A DNA stretch of 64,000 nucleotides from contig JAPYMA010000427.1 of the NCBI GenBank assembly GCA_035041965.1, forward strand, positions 116,932-180,931, read 5' to 3'. Shown here piece by piece: positions 1 to 13,409 of the stretch (position 1 is the stretch's first letter; each line of letters starts with the position of its first letter). The position numbers and the translations under genes are program-made. The notes under the pieces were generated by a model. It was not told where the DNA came from. It did no database searches and saw only the letters and a program-made list of their open reading frames with translations. This stretch comes from Anisakis pegreffii (taxonomy: Eukaryota; Nematoda; Chromadorea; Rhabditida; Anisakidae).

Positions 1-3000
1 ATAGTCGTTCAGATGGAAGAATCAAGATTCGTCAGAGAATACCTCGCATTAGCACAATACATTTCAAAGTATCATTGATGATTCGAAATCATCCGAAAGC
101 TATGATCGGTGTAAAACGCAAAATAACTGTTATCGAAAATGAAACCTGAGCATTGGCGAACGCTATCAGTGCCAAAAGTACAACTGTCTGGCACATTGTT
201 CACTGAAAATCATTGAATTAAACCAAGGAACTGATCACTTTAACAATACTTCGTCGCTGCTCTGCAATATTTGCTCAGTTTATGGATTCGCTGAAATCAA
301 TCGGATTCTAACACTCGATTGAAGGTGACTCTATAGCAGTGAAGATGATTCTCAATCGAAGATTACAAGGTACGGTAAGAAATTTTGTGATGTTTGGGTA
401 ATGTCAAGGGCGAAATACTTATCTTTTATGATACCATGCCGTCAAGCATATTCCTTCATTGCTTGCAATCACTATTCAATATTCAATGCTAAGGACTACG
501 CCGCACCATTATCGAGTAAAAATCATCAAAAACGATTGCAATATATTGTATCCTGGAGTGGACTCAACAGCTGAATGAATTTTGTTTGAACGAATTGTGT
601 TAATTGGTAGAGTATTGGAACAGTAATAGAGGACAGGATAGACTTGGGCTAGGGAAAGCTAATGCAACTATGCAGAGCGAAAATTGGTACTTGCGATCTC
701 GTTAAAGAGTAATGACGAGGAATTCGTTAACATGGGAGATTCAACCAATGACATCGAATTCCAACCGAATAGACAAATATAAGATCATGGATATGGCTGG
801 CTTCCGTTCGCAAAGGAATACCTATGCGAAAAACTGGCTTGTTGTGCAAATTGTCACTGATGAACTGATGAAATAAGCGATGTAGGCAGGAGAAGCACTC
901 AATAGCTGATGACTACTTGAATGATTTTGATGAACTTATATGGCTGGCCGATGAATCAGATGTTTGTGATGTAGAATGTGGATTAATTATATTCATGAAT
1001 ATTGATGAAATATTAGTGATTAGTGATGCGATGTGCATTCAAGAGAGTTGCCCATTTCGAAAACTATGGGCACTGTCTCTTCATCATCATCCTCATCACC
1101 ATAATAAGCATTATCGCATGCAAGCATGAAAATTTGTGAGTTTTTTGCTTTCTTTTCAATTTACAAACACTTGGCGATTGCATTGAAAAAGAACTATCGG
1201 GCAACTATCGAATAGTTTTTTCGACATATCACTTCATGGGACTAATTCCTGACCAGTCGATCAAATAACGAGCAGTGGTTTATCTCCAGTGCTGATTTTG
1301 CCCATTTTTCGATGGTATACCATTATCAGCATATCCTTTCGACAACTTTACTTTGCATTTGCTGGATCAGTAGAGAATTTTCAGTTGACAAAACTGCGAA
1401 CGACCAGCAGTTTACCCTTAATCAGACAAAAAATCATCGTTTAGTCGAGAGTATTTTCGAATTGTACTTTGACTGTTCGAGCACAAAAGTGCAAAGTGAT
1501 AAAAATCGGTATAAACATAATCAATTCTGTTAATACTCTATCATCTAGAATATTGCTCAGTTTGTTGTGCACACCGTTGAGAAGGATTTCGTTGTTAATA
1601 TCATATTTTTGGAGTGCATTGATGAGTAGTATGTGCGTTTGCACTAAAAATTGTTAAAACTATTCATAAGCTTGCTTTTGCTGTGTTCATATTCCGTAAC
1701 CATTCTGTTCATATTCCTAAGAGAACGCGTAGGATTTAATGAAGCTGAAGAGGATCTTATAAGCTTTCTTCAGATTGAGCTGATGCCTCTGAAATATTTC
1801 AGTGAATCCGAAAATGGGGCATCAATCTTATTGGTTTCTCATCGAATCATTTTCGAAATTTCATAAAAAGTATGATGTACTGAGATATCAACAAATCAAA
1901 AAATCAATCATTCGTGATCGAACTCTATTCTTTGATGTATGGTAAGCATTCAAAAAATCGATACAAATTTGAAAAGAGTGCAACCAATTGGTGGATTCAA
2001 GAGGGCAAAGCGGCTACTGGAGTTAATCCTACTGTCAGCCGGTTTTAATGCTTTAATCAACTTTCATTCTCAGATGCTCTGTACTGTTCGCATTAGTCAA
2101 ACTGAGTGGAATATGCTAACATAATTGATATCGTTTGGAAATTTGGAGTTTGATCTCTCAAGCCATACGTTTAGAACCGATGTCATCAAATTTAACCTGG
2201 AGAATCTGGTTGAACCTAGGAGGAACAGTAGATTGCCTCATGATAATAGGCAATTCGAGAATAAATCGCTCATCTCATCGAAATCATAAGTTCAGCCTGT
2301 CAGATTCCTATCGTTTGGAGGGCTCCATTTCTAGTGGTGGTCCACGGGACAGCGTAAGTACTTGCAGGCAATCTTACATTGAAGTAAAGTCCACAGAGTT
2401 TTTTCGTAACCCACCGACCGACCAGCTGCATTCGGTTTCTATTGATGACCACCGGAATTCGGTTTTTTGAGGCGGACCACCAGTTAGTTGTTGCCGATTC
2501 TTTGGTTGACTGTTTAAATTTCGAAAGCCATCAAGTTTAACTGATCAACGACTCAGCTGTACTTTAAAGTACTTCCTAAAGCTTTGCTTTTAGGAATGAA
2601 ACACGTGAAACTGGAAATTGCATCGTTGAATTCATTAACATTCAGATCGAGAGTTGATGAGGCCAATTCCCGTAATGCATTCATCTATGCGATAAGATGT
2701 AAGAAAATGCAAATAACCACCTATGACAATGGTGGACCTACGAGTTCTTTCCATAAAGAAGCTTCTTCTAAATAAGTCTTTGATTATGTGTTGATGAGAA
2801 ATTCGAAATGCTGTCGTTGAAGCTCTCTATCTCGTTAATTTCAGTGCATTTGTCGCCTAATAGTGAAATTAGCAAGCTTTTAATATTTTAAGCAGAATAT
2901 TATTGTGAAATTCTGTGTTTTACCGAATGAAGGATTATAAACACTGTACAATGAAGGATTATAAACACGACACATTGCGGATTTGTATACCGAATGTTTG

Positions 3001-3137
3001 CACAGCATTGTCGTTACTGCCATCTGCCATTTTCCATGTACACTCATATTCCAGTTGGTTGGTCATAATTGCATTAACTGTTCCATTTTATGTGCTTTTA
3101 GCGAACTAAATGAAACGATAAAATATGATTATTTCAG
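1..3137. other. Spacer upstream of the secreted cysteine-rich gene; no gene recognised
   Basis: I read both strands and found only short open frames with no recognisable domain and no chain of splice-compatible exons. Positions 2926-2944 and 2950-2968 carry the same 19-bp sequence twice, 24 bp apart. The last part should hold the promoter of the gene that begins at 3141, but I see no clear TATA box. A decayed transposon could be present in the first kilobase, but nothing is clear enough to name. Confidence 0.4.
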
Positions 3138-5280
3138 AGAATGGTCAAGGAATTGCTTATCCTCTCGATCTTAACCCTTGCTTCAAGCATACGTTTACCT
3201 GTGCAACCGGTAAGTCCCGTTGCCAATTTTGTTTGAATTTGGGAATGTTGATTTCTTTTGCAACACCTTCTTTTACTCGCTCGTTTGAAGTGTTCATTCT
3301 GGATCATATAGTAAATAGACAAGGAGTTTTGAACTGACACAATTTAGTTTTCCGTGTTCATTGAATACTGTAGCGCGCAGCAGCAATTCATCCGTCATCG
3401 GTTCATATCTTGCACGATGATGCAAACCCCAAACGCATTTTTTGGTGATGCCTGAAATTTACATGAACGTTACGATTATATCATATGAAATCTGAGATTA
3501 TCAAACATAGCTGAATACACTGCAGCTTTGTATTCTCGATTTTTTGTTGATAAGTATTGGGTAGTGACTGAAGTGATTTGTTCAAACAAAGTCATTAATA
3601 CAGTCATGAACTGTAAGTGTCGCGAAAGTGAAACGGTGTGTGATAATCAGTCAATAAGCGAACGTAATCAAATATTCCACTATCTGCAAGAGTGTGTTGA
3701 AATATGCTTGTCGACAGTTCTGAATATTAAGTGATTTTCTGCAAACAGACACGTATGGCCCGCATTTTCCATGCTCTATCACATTCGATCACACAGGCAG
3801 TTTGAAATTACAAATGAATCTGAAAATTGTGCAAACTCACAGTTTTTTCATTCAGTGATTCTTCTCCACATTTTGGCATCACAATCAACGAAAAGCAGCG
3901 AATAAATGATAAAATGTTGGATGAAAATAGCGAAAATTAAGAAAAATTCATTTTTAAAAGGAGACACAAATAGTTTATCAAAATCGACTTACAACTTAGC
4001 TGTACAGTTTGGACTTATCCAAAGATTTTTGTTTTCAGGATGCAATGGGTTGTATGCCTAGCCGTGATCCTCTAGCCGACTGCTATGGAGCATTTTATAC
4101 GCCAACAGCTGGAGAACTTCAGTAGGAATTGCTAACAGCTTGTGTTGTCTTCATTGTGAATTTGAAATTCGATGCCCTTTGAATGGCACACTGCCGAAAA
4201 AATGACTTATTGATGAGCTGAATGTACACGAGATCCAAACATAAAGGATGACATTACTATAGTGGAGACGTAGATCTAACGAGCTAAACTCAGAAAATCA
4301 CTGTTCTCATTAACTAGACTCTAGGATATTCCTCAGCACCTCTCATGGTTCGAATCCACTCACATTTAGGTGAAAATAGAACGGTTCAATTCGTTTCTAA
4401 ATTAGTCATTTTTGCGTTGGTCCCAACTAAAGCTGGATCGCCTGGCTCGAAACCTGATGACGGTGTTCACTTCCTTGCTTATCCCGTCAACCTTTTCAAG
4501 ATGATTGTTTGCTCGAAGGTTATCAATCAGAGCAGACACCGTTTATTTGGTTATGCAAACACCGCTCAGATGATAATCTTAATGCAATGAAATCCAGCGG
4601 AAACTGCAAAATGCTTCTGAAAGTTTTCGATTCTGGATAATTTTTCCAGTACGTTCAAAATCAAACGTTGCAGATTCCGTGCGCAAGGTTGCAACACTCA
4701 CGTCGATTGTTACCATATGTCACGTCCACCGCAGTGGTGCAAGCTAGGATACAATCAGCACTGGGCGTAAGTTCACCGCTTCATTGAAAGCAATCAAATA
4801 CAATAGCTGAATGAAACGCCGCAAAAGGCACAATTTTTCATGTGCATACAATGAGTGAAAAGTTGGCTTATAGAGAGGAAAAATGCGGAAAATTGCTTGC
4901 GCTATGCGAATTTCACAAATTTTTCAATGGCATCCGATGATTCGATAGATGGACACCGATGGTAATTTTGGTCATCGCTGTTTTATCACCGTAAAGAATC
5001 AAATGATAAATCTGAAATGATCAAGTTCTACCATTTCACTGACCAGCAATGCCACTCACTCCAAGACTTTCCTAGTGATCTCTATGTTCATAGAAACCAT
5101 CTTGTGTTGTTTCAAATATGCGCTTTGTGAGTTGCCAATGAAAATTGCAGCAAAGAAGGATGTCACTGTGATCCGAAACGTCGTATGTGTATCATTGATC
5201 GAATCACAAGCACTCCTCGTGGCCAATTCATGGAGTACGCTATTTGCTATCCTACCCAGTCTTGGTATTGCGCAAATTAG
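3138..5280 (+). CDS. Small secreted cysteine-rich protein, 132 aa, four exons, family unknown
   Basis: Coding exons are 3141-3209, 4039-4121, 4650-4766 and 5151-5280 (stop TAG 5278-5280). The lengths 69, 83, 117 and 130 sum to 399 nt, and each intron has GT/AG ends in matching phase. The protein starts MVKELLILSILTLASS, a typical short signal peptide with likely cleavage near residue 16-17, so the product is probably secreted. The mature part has 11 cysteines, in segments such as CMPSRDPLADC, CRFRAQGC and GCHCDPKRRMC, and ends WYCAN. There is no membrane segment and no GPI-like tail. The ATG lies 3 nt after a TTTCAG acceptor at 3132-3137, as expected for spliced-leader addition, which supports this start. 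An AATAAA at 5326-5331 fits the 3' end. I do not recognise the family; an odd cysteine count could mean one free thiol, a dimer or an exon-edge error. The exon 2 donor (CA^GTAGGA) is the least certain junction: without it the frame stops at once. Confidence 0.72.
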
Positions 5281-5325
5281 TGATAACCGCTATGATAACC
5301 ATTTGTCCACTCATCCTTTCACGCC

Positions 5326-5331
5326 AATAAA
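5326..5331 (+). promoter_or_regulatory. Poly(A) signal AATAAA of the secreted cysteine-rich gene
   Basis: A canonical AATAAA lies 46 nt after the stop codon at 5280, on the coding strand. No other signal is as well placed. Confidence 0.6.
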
Positions 5332-6215
5332 GACAAACTCATGGAAAGAGTTTTTCCGACTGCATCACAACGGCAATTGTGAAACTTGTTCTGCGCAATA
5401 ATTTTGAGTTCGAAACGATTTCCAAGCGAAATTGTTTTATTCGAGTACTGAGTTAATAATAATAAACGAGTTGAATAGATCACTGTTAAAGCATTATGAT
5501 ACAATAAATAAGATGCACTGAGGCGAAAACAAGCAGTGGAAATGAACAAACAAGCATGATGACATAATACAATAACCCGTGAGAGAAGTGACCATGAGAA
5601 TTAAGTATTTACAAGAGCATCATTGTTTTTGATCATTGTTGGTCTTTTGGTGAGAAATAATGCAATGCAGAATAATTGAACATGTACATTTTACAGAAGT
5701 TTGCATAAATTATATCAACACGCAAAGTATCATACGTGTTCTTTTTGATGCTTGATAGTAGTGAAACAATTTATGAAATAACTTGCAAATATGATATTCC
5801 TCGTCGAATGCAGTCATTCTTGAATCGCTTTTTCTAATATAGAACTCGCCCGCCTACAATGATCATCAAAATCATTTTGGGCCAAAAAAAGAAACAAAGG
5901 TTTCTCTTCGTAGAAGGAGAATAGGTGCAAATTCCATTGTGTTTTATTGATACTTAAACTTATGGGCCAATTTCGCTCCATGGATCTCGTTCTCGAACGA
6001 GGTGTAAGTGAGCTGGGGTGATTTTGAACTGCAAAATTCCAGTCGGAACGATATCAAGGCAGAGTTTCCTGCTCTTTGCTCATCGCAGAAGTCAATCTGA
6101 CTCAATTTGAATGGAACTAGCATTGAGACGGAAATTTTCGAGAGAACTAAAGCATAGACTGTGAAAATACAACGCAAAATCTGTCTATATGAATGATGAT
6201 ATCTGATGATCAACA
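5332..6215. other. Spacer between two convergent genes
   Basis: The secreted gene ends from the left and the Scratch gene ends from the right, so this stretch should hold both 3' UTRs. On the minus strand an AATAAA at 5943-5948 lies about 270 nt past the Scratch stop codon and may be its poly(A) signal. No open frame here looks coding. Confidence 0.45.
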
Positions 6216-9200
6216 CTAAACAATACAGTGATTAGACGTTGCCAACGAATAAATGCCCAGCTGGTGCTCGGCAGCACCGGGCGATTGTTCCAGTTGCAAA
6301 TGATTCATGTCAAGAAAATCGTTATGATGATGCTGAATCCGATTCAACGGAGACGATCGCGGTAGACGTATCGTTGATCGTTGGGCCGGACATACGAGTT
6401 CAATGTGCTTGTTCAAATAGCTCTTCAACGCGAACAGTTTGCCACAACTCGAACATTCATGCTTTTTGACACCTGCAAGCAATGATTTCAACACACTTTT
6501 CGCATCCTCTTCCGCATTCCGCAGTAACTTCATTGCGGTAACAGTCGATGCCTAAAGATTGCTCGAATATAGCTATCAGCATCATTAATCCACATTCATG
6601 CTGTGCTTTCGGTTAATCGAATTATCATTTCACTTGAGTCACTTTCTAATTGTAAGCATAAAACAAGCCGGTTTGATTAAATATTCCGGATAGTTTATGT
6701 CATGAAAATGAACAACAACAGAGATTCATGCAGTCCATTTTCATATGCGAAACACACACGAGCAGAGGAGAGATCAGGTAAGCGAGTTGGTGCTTTTGTA
6801 ATAGAAAAATGCGCAACAAATGGATTTACGTCATCCAATGATATGCATTGCGTATCGCTGATCTATCAAGTTTATCTATTCATGAGCGAAAGAAGAAATA
6901 TACAATTGTCGGAATTGGGCATACAATCAATGTTTTTTGAATGATACCAATAGTTGTGGTGTGTTTTGAGGGAATATTGGTGGGTGTCGTTGAATTTTTG
7001 CTTGTGAATTGAGATGCAGCAATGGAAGAGATTCGGAAAACTTGTTGTACGGACGGGTATTAGCATTATTGGTCATGTATTGCAGTCGTTCAGCGACTCA
7101 GTGATTTTGCTACTTTAATCTCTGGCTTATTAGATGTGTGTGTGCACAATGTATCGCTTCAATTGCTAGATTTGTTCAAGTGTCGTTTTCAAGCCGAACA
7201 CATTAATCTAATCGCCATCTCAACGTTTTGTTCAATCCCCTAGAACAACGAACACTTCAACAAACGCAATCAATCATCCTAATTTTAAGCATGGATGACT
7301 GGTCACTTAACGACTCGAGACTAGTTAGTTACGTTATATATCTCAACGAACTGGTTGAATGTGTCCATAAAACTAAAAACCATTTGGCAGGCCAGTTAAG
7401 TTCGCTTTCAAAAAACCGAACTCCGTCTGGCTGCATAGACATTCCTTAGAAACCATACAAGTACTTTTGTTATTCACTCAGCTTGGTCGAGAGTGTGTTC
7501 AAATAGACGATTCGCTTTCGAAAAAGCCATCATCGCACAATGCGAATGTGAATGCAGCAAACAAGAGAGCAACTGCCTAACCAGTATGGGTGTGCATATG
7601 AGCACGAAGATTACTTCGGTCGGCAAAAGCTTTGCCGCAATGTGCACATCCGTAAGGCTTCTGACCGGTATGTGCGCGCATGTGACCTTGTAAAAGCCAT
7701 GGCCTTGAGAAGTTTTTACCACACACCGTACATTTATGCGCCGCTTTGTGTGTTAGAAGATGCATACTGAAAGGAAAAAAAATTAGAATTGATCAAATAT
7801 TGATCACATATTCGAAAAATTGCTCAGATATTCGAAAAGTAAACAGAAATTGATCAGAGAATGAAAGAATGTCCACAAATCACTGGAAACAGCCGATTTG
7901 ATGGTTCATGCTAACCTCAACGCAGGCATACTCACGTAGACACGATCGCAATGAGGGCACTTCTTCGCATGTGGGCTATCCAGCGGACGATGAGTTTGCT
8001 TGTGTCTTGACAGATTTGAACTGGTTGCATAGGATTTACCACATTGACAACACACGTAGCGATCCTGAGATTCGCTGCTCTCACTCGTCTGAACGAAGGA
8101 TTCGCATCAAATTGTAATTAAATTAAGAGCAATTGCATTGGAATCCATACCAACTGATAATATAAATTCATTCCCTTGAACAGGTGCAATTGTTTGCAAC
8201 TGGTGCTAGCTTTTACTTCCTTATGGGTTCAGTACCTAATAGTTCGTATGAGTATGAGCTTTTGCGGAGTGATGTTTTGCCAGCCTTGAAAACTATCGGA
8301 GAGAGTAGGATTCTGAGGGCTAAAAACGGTTGTGTTCATTCACAGCAATGAATGAAAGCACTGAATGCAAATCAAACCTCTTCTATTTTGACGATCGAAT
8401 CTCGTTTTCGTTTCGATCGTCCGTCGAACCACTGCAATGCATCGATTGTGTAACCGATTGTGCCGTTTGATTCCTTTAATGTTTCATTATTTTATGAATC
8501 CTCAAAAAAAGTTACTCCGAATTGACTTTTCAATATTTCACCACTAGCAATCACAGTCCTAAACCACTTTCCTTGTAACCAAGTCTAGTAAGGTGATGAG
8601 TTTATGTATTTAATCAGCTGCATTTTTTCAAGTGACTTGGTTTGATGAGGCAGATCTAAGCCCTCATATTCGCAGAATATTTCCAAATGCAAGTCAACTT
8701 AGCAATACGCTTCATCGCACGAACCCACATCACGCTCCATTTGTTAGTTAAGGTTAGTGACACACAAAATGCATTTATGGGAAATCAAGTCGCCTATCAT
8801 CTGAACAACTACCTATGAACAGGCACATAAAGAAACATTTGGTACTGAGATGTCAATTGGTGACCAACAAATTCCCAATCGAAGTTGACTAACGCTTCGA
8901 TCTATCTTACTGTTACGTTATATATGGTAATACCAATTGACTGTGGATCTGGTTGTGAGTTAGGCACCAAGTTTCTGCCATTAAGGTTAATTTGATAATC
9001 ATTAAACAAGCGATTTTTTGATAGATGAAGTAGATGAGTATCGATTTCTTTCAATTTTATGACTGAATCAGCGTGACAGACGATAGTACCACGAATGTTC
9101 TTCGGATAACAATTACGGGATTATGTGATATCGAAACGTTACCTTGAAGTATGCATCGTTCTTCGTTATGGCATTTGAAGTGGATTGTCGATCGCTGTCA

Positions 9201-12200
9201 TTGCATGCAAGCAAACGATCAATTGAAAAGGCGCTCGAACGTGCTGTTTTGATCTGAAAATTCGTTGCTCAAAAATTTGAGGGGGATTAATTATGAGGGA
9301 AACAACAGGATGAATAAAGTGAGCCGAATTATTGCAGTTCCAGTCGGTTCACTTGATGTACATGTGATGAATAAATGTGAAGAGTTAAGTCTTGAGGTAG
9401 AATTGTTTCACTTTTGTCTCACAATCAGTATTTTGCTGCTGCGCCGTTTACTCACCTTAATCCGTCATTCCACTCTAATAAAAAACCTTAACTCCTCCTG
9501 GAAGGCATTTTCTGCGAACAGACTTCCGAGATTACTCACAGGAACAGTTGCAGCAGCATTTCAAGTAAATGTTGGTGTGAATTACGGCTCTTACAGCTAC
9601 GGTGGCACTGAGGCAGTAATCTTCGGGAGATGATCTCGATAAGAAGTGTCAGCTTAAGGGTAATTTTGATCGCATCGATCATCTGCTCTTCAGGAAGCTT
9701 TCTTTATAAGGTGACTATCCGAATGAGTGGAAATTATTAGAATCGCATTGCTAATCGAGTAGATTGAATTTGAATGTTGTAACAAGCTGTTCTTTTGCAC
9801 ACATCTCAATTGTTTGCAGACACAGATTTCAAAGTGAATTCGTTGATGAGACATTCAATTAAAGAAGAGTGCATTATTCTCTTTCTCGATCAGACAATCA
9901 CATGAAAATTTGCTAAGCAAGATTAAATGCCAGCGCAAATCAATTCGTTCACATAATAATCCAGTAATTAGTGAGTATAATTGGTGCTAATTGTTGCTTT
10001 TATCATCGACTCATGAATAGTGCTTGAAGAAAAAAAATCAAAAACGTATGCAACTGAGGAGCGATGGAATATTAGAATGGCTGAATTAACATTGAAACAA
10101 TAGGTGAAATGATCGTTTTCAATTCATTTGTTACCGTTTCAGTAATCGCATACTCAACGCTTTATTCATGCGAGAACAATTTGCTTCGTTGGTTTTTCAT
10201 AAGTTGACTATCCATATCATCAGTAAATGCTTCAGTAGAAAAACGAAAAATTCAGGTATTCATCTATCAGTAAAAGCGTATTCAAATTCAACGTTCCTAC
10301 TGATTTTAGAAGTGCTCATGCAAACGCATTAAACGCATGGGATTTAGCCCTTGCAGAAACCAAGTGCATAATGCTTCCGAAAATTTTACGAGACTCTAAG
10401 CAGTGAATCCTTTCTCAACAGTGTGTCATTAGCCCTCATTCAGTTGCTTGCAAACCTCCGGAATTTTTTTGGCGTCAGTCAGAGAATTGTCTTCGAGTTG
10501 GGTCTGGGAAGCTGATCATAATCAGACTGCTAATGTTTTCGAAAATTTTCTCAATTCATACGGTTTAGCCTGCATTTGAAAAGCTACATTTGGGAACGGT
10601 ATAACCGTTTCATTAAACACTCCTCCGGAAAAGAAGTCGTGTACTCCAAAACGTACGCAACATTTTTAACTTACGAAGCAATTTTAATGGATGTTAGTTT
10701 TCGGACAAAATTTGCGTCCAGTTCGTGCACAATTCAACAATTTACAATGTATTCATTCATCCAGGTTGATTTTCGTTATCGATTGTTATGCTTGACGGCT
10801 TGTTGTGTTTCAGTATTGCCATATACATAAGCGATCGGTGATTAAAACGATAAAGGTGCTGTGTTCGTTCACATTCACAATGCAGCTAGGTAGTTTCCTT
10901 CCGTTTGTTGTTATTGAGCCATATAATTGTTGCTTTCGATCAACATGCTATGCTCACTTACAGAACCGAAACCGAATCTTACGTACTATTCATAGTTGAA
11001 TGTTGCAATCATTCAATTATTATTCACGTTACATAATACCTTCCGCTCCATGTGCAAGCACTCATTCTCATATCATAAAGATAATAATAATGTAACAATG
11101 AATAAATCCACTTCTAATCACCTCTCATAACAATTATATCCACCGTAAATTCAACCTTTTAACATCAATCAAACTCACGATCAGTCTTTCAATGCATTCA
11201 TTCGATTTAAATATTTGAGCAAGTTTTTCGATAGTTGAATGACATAATGAACACAAACCTCAGGTGTTGTCGGTGGTGATTCACTGAGATTGCGTTTATG
11301 GTGCAAATTTGATGAGGTTGTTGAAGAGTCTGACGGTGAGACCACGTGCAACGCAGTGCTCGATTGCTGCTTTAAACTAGCGAGCAGATACAGTCCAAAC
11401 GATGGTGCTAAGCCTTAAAAAAGTTTTGATCATTTTCCTTGATCCATCTTGTTCAACGTAAATATCATAAGCAACAGATGTGTACAGATGATTGTCAACA
11501 TCGCCGATCTTCTTCACCTTAAGAGCGGAAAAAGGTTTTCTCCAAGGATTCTGAATTTGACTTAAAAGTGGTTATTACCTTCTCATGAAGCAAGCTTAGT
11601 TTCATGATCAGTGATTGAAGAACGTGTACTAATATGATTTTTTTTTGCTAGTGTCACCGATTCGAACGGCTCAACAATGAAAATACAAGCAACAGTGACC
11701 AAATGGAGGAATTGCATATTTTTCTAACATTTGTATGACTGAATTTAACATTCTTTTTTTCATTTTCCTTTAATATACTAAACGAAAGCATTTTCAGACG
11801 CAGTGCATGCTCAATATTAGAAGTGAACTTAGATTCATTTAATTTTCTTGCTTTTCCGTAGAAGGCAATCGACCCTAAGTCAGCGCATGATTTGCAGCAC
11901 ATATAATTATCTATTCTTGTGATCAAAATTAAATCATTATCATTTCTTGTGAATTGGAATTTCACTCATTATTTGCATGAACAAGCAATTAAATACGAGG
12001 TTATGACTGCAACTATTCAGATGAATTTCAACAAGGCACACACACAAAAAAACGAATGCGACAATGTCGTCGTAAGCGCACATGCCTTGATGAGTGCTTA
12101 TGCTTGGCACCGAATTTCCAGGAATTTGTTCGCTTGATTTGAAGCAACGATAATTATCTATTATTATTTGCATCTGTTTGCTTATCGTCTCTTCGCAAAT

Positions 12201-13409
12201 CACAATTATCCAAACTTTTCAACAAATTTTTTTTAGCATTATGATTTTTAGTCGCGGAGCATTCAGCCGTGCTATCAATAATACGCATTTATTCGAATGT
12301 GCACAACATAACGAACCGCTTCCTCAGTCAGTATTTTGAATCAGCATGATGCTCTCTTTCAATGACTCATTTTAAGCAGTGCAAAAAGCGTAAAGCAATT
12401 GAAGTTTCATTCGACACTTCAGAAGAAGTTCTAAATTCATGCTTTATGACAGCAATAATCTGACCATGATCAATATGCTCGTCTAATTTCGATGATTATA
12501 CATAATTATTAAGCGATCCATACTCACGGAATAAATGAAGTAATTCTAATTTGGAATCATGGAAATTTTTGAAGAGTGCGCAACAATGCGAGTGCTGTTC
12601 GAAACTGCCATGAATAAAATGTCAGAATTAATAGTCGTAAAGAAGATAGTGATGTTAAGTATCGACAAAGTATTTTTTTTTTGATCAATCTTAAAGCTTC
12701 ATAGAGTAGGACATGAGCTAGTGTTAATATCAGAAGCGAACTAGTGTTGATATAGGACATGAACTAGTGTCAATATCCAACAAAAAAATTATTCCAAGTG
12801 ACTCTTGGAATAATTTTTTTGGGTTGGTAGGGGGATAACAACCTCTTATGAGACACGCGCATTTCCTGGTTCATTCAATCAGTGAAGGTTGTATCGGAAT
12901 TTGCGAGCATTTCTATTAATTCAATGGAATAATGCATTCAGATCGTTCGAATTCAATGCTGAAAAAATCCACACTCAGTGTTTTTTTCGGAAGAGTCTGG
13001 TGGCGGGAGATTTTTCGCAGGTTTTTAGGAAATGAATTTTGACTGAGGATGGTCAGTAACCTGTTTGATTCGCCACTATTCAAGCGCAACTGATCTTGTG
13101 GTTTTTATCAAGACACATGCAATGTGCAAAAGAATGCAGAATCATGCATTCCGGTGAATACTTACCGTACATAGTGGCAATGTGCTGAGCAATATTCGCA
13201 TCTGCCAAAACACTACCATAGTTGTTTTGAGGTGAACGATTGTGGGATGGTGGTGATGCTGTTTGTAGGGTGATGGGATGTGAATTTGTTTGAGATGGCA
13301 AGAAAGCAACAGCTGGGCTGCTTCGAGCGAAATCAGCAGGTAACGACGATGGTGATGATGGAACAACAGTAGCCGTAGGACCGATAAGTTTCGGCCACCA
13401 GGTTGTCAT
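6216..13409 (-). CDS. scrt: Scratch/Snail-family C2H2 zinc-finger transcription factor, 335 aa
   Basis: Exons on the minus strand in gene order are 13409-13166, 11407-11259, 8088-7916, 7766-7582 and 6472-6216 (stop TAG 6216-6218). Lengths 244, 149, 173, 185 and 257 sum to 1008 nt and all phases agree. Five zinc fingers occupy about residues 144-164, 175-195, 201-221, 229-249 and 257-278. Family signatures are [20 protein letters not shown] in finger 1, VYVSMPAL in finger 2, [16 protein letters not shown] in finger 3, [14 protein letters not shown] in finger 4 and [10 protein letters not shown] in the C2HC finger 5. [10 protein letters not shown] and [14 protein letters not shown] are Scratch rather than Snail. 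Family members are nuclear repressors binding E-box sites; nematode relatives include CES-1, which controls cell death and division of specific neurons. The N-terminal 130 residues are Ser/Pro/Thr rich. The start was chosen because CACATTCAG ends 1 nt before this ATG; no SNAG motif is seen, so a further 5' exon remains possible. Confidence 0.92.
8089..11258 (-). other. Large intron 2 of the Scratch gene
   Basis: This 3.2-kb intron separates the Pro/Ser-rich exon from the first zinc-finger exon. I see no second gene, no RNA gene and no transposon in it. A plus-strand open frame of 122 codons at 9265-9633 has no domain, no signal peptide and no flanking exons and is probably chance. Confidence 0.55.
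11408..13165 (-). other. Intron 1 of the Scratch gene
   Basis: A 1.76-kb intron. Its only visible structure is the small repeat and inverted repeat at 12711-12821, listed separately. No coding exon could be fitted in phase between the two flanking exons. Confidence 0.55.
12711..12821. repeat. Short direct repeats followed by a perfect 18-bp inverted repeat
   Basis: A block containing CTAGTGT and AATATC or GATATA is repeated three times in 12711-12777 with small changes. It runs straight into a perfect 18-bp inverted repeat: arms 12781-12798 and 12804-12821, loop TGACT. The inner arm sequence is ATTATTCCAAG. It lies inside intron 1 of Scratch. It could be a remnant of a small foldback transposable element. 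Confidence 0.6.

Noticed and set aside
1..1130. Decayed Tc1/mariner or pogo-like transposase
   Set aside because: A short piece near 110-230 vaguely recalls a helix-turn-helix region, but it needs several stops ignored and shows no catalytic motif or terminal inverted repeats.
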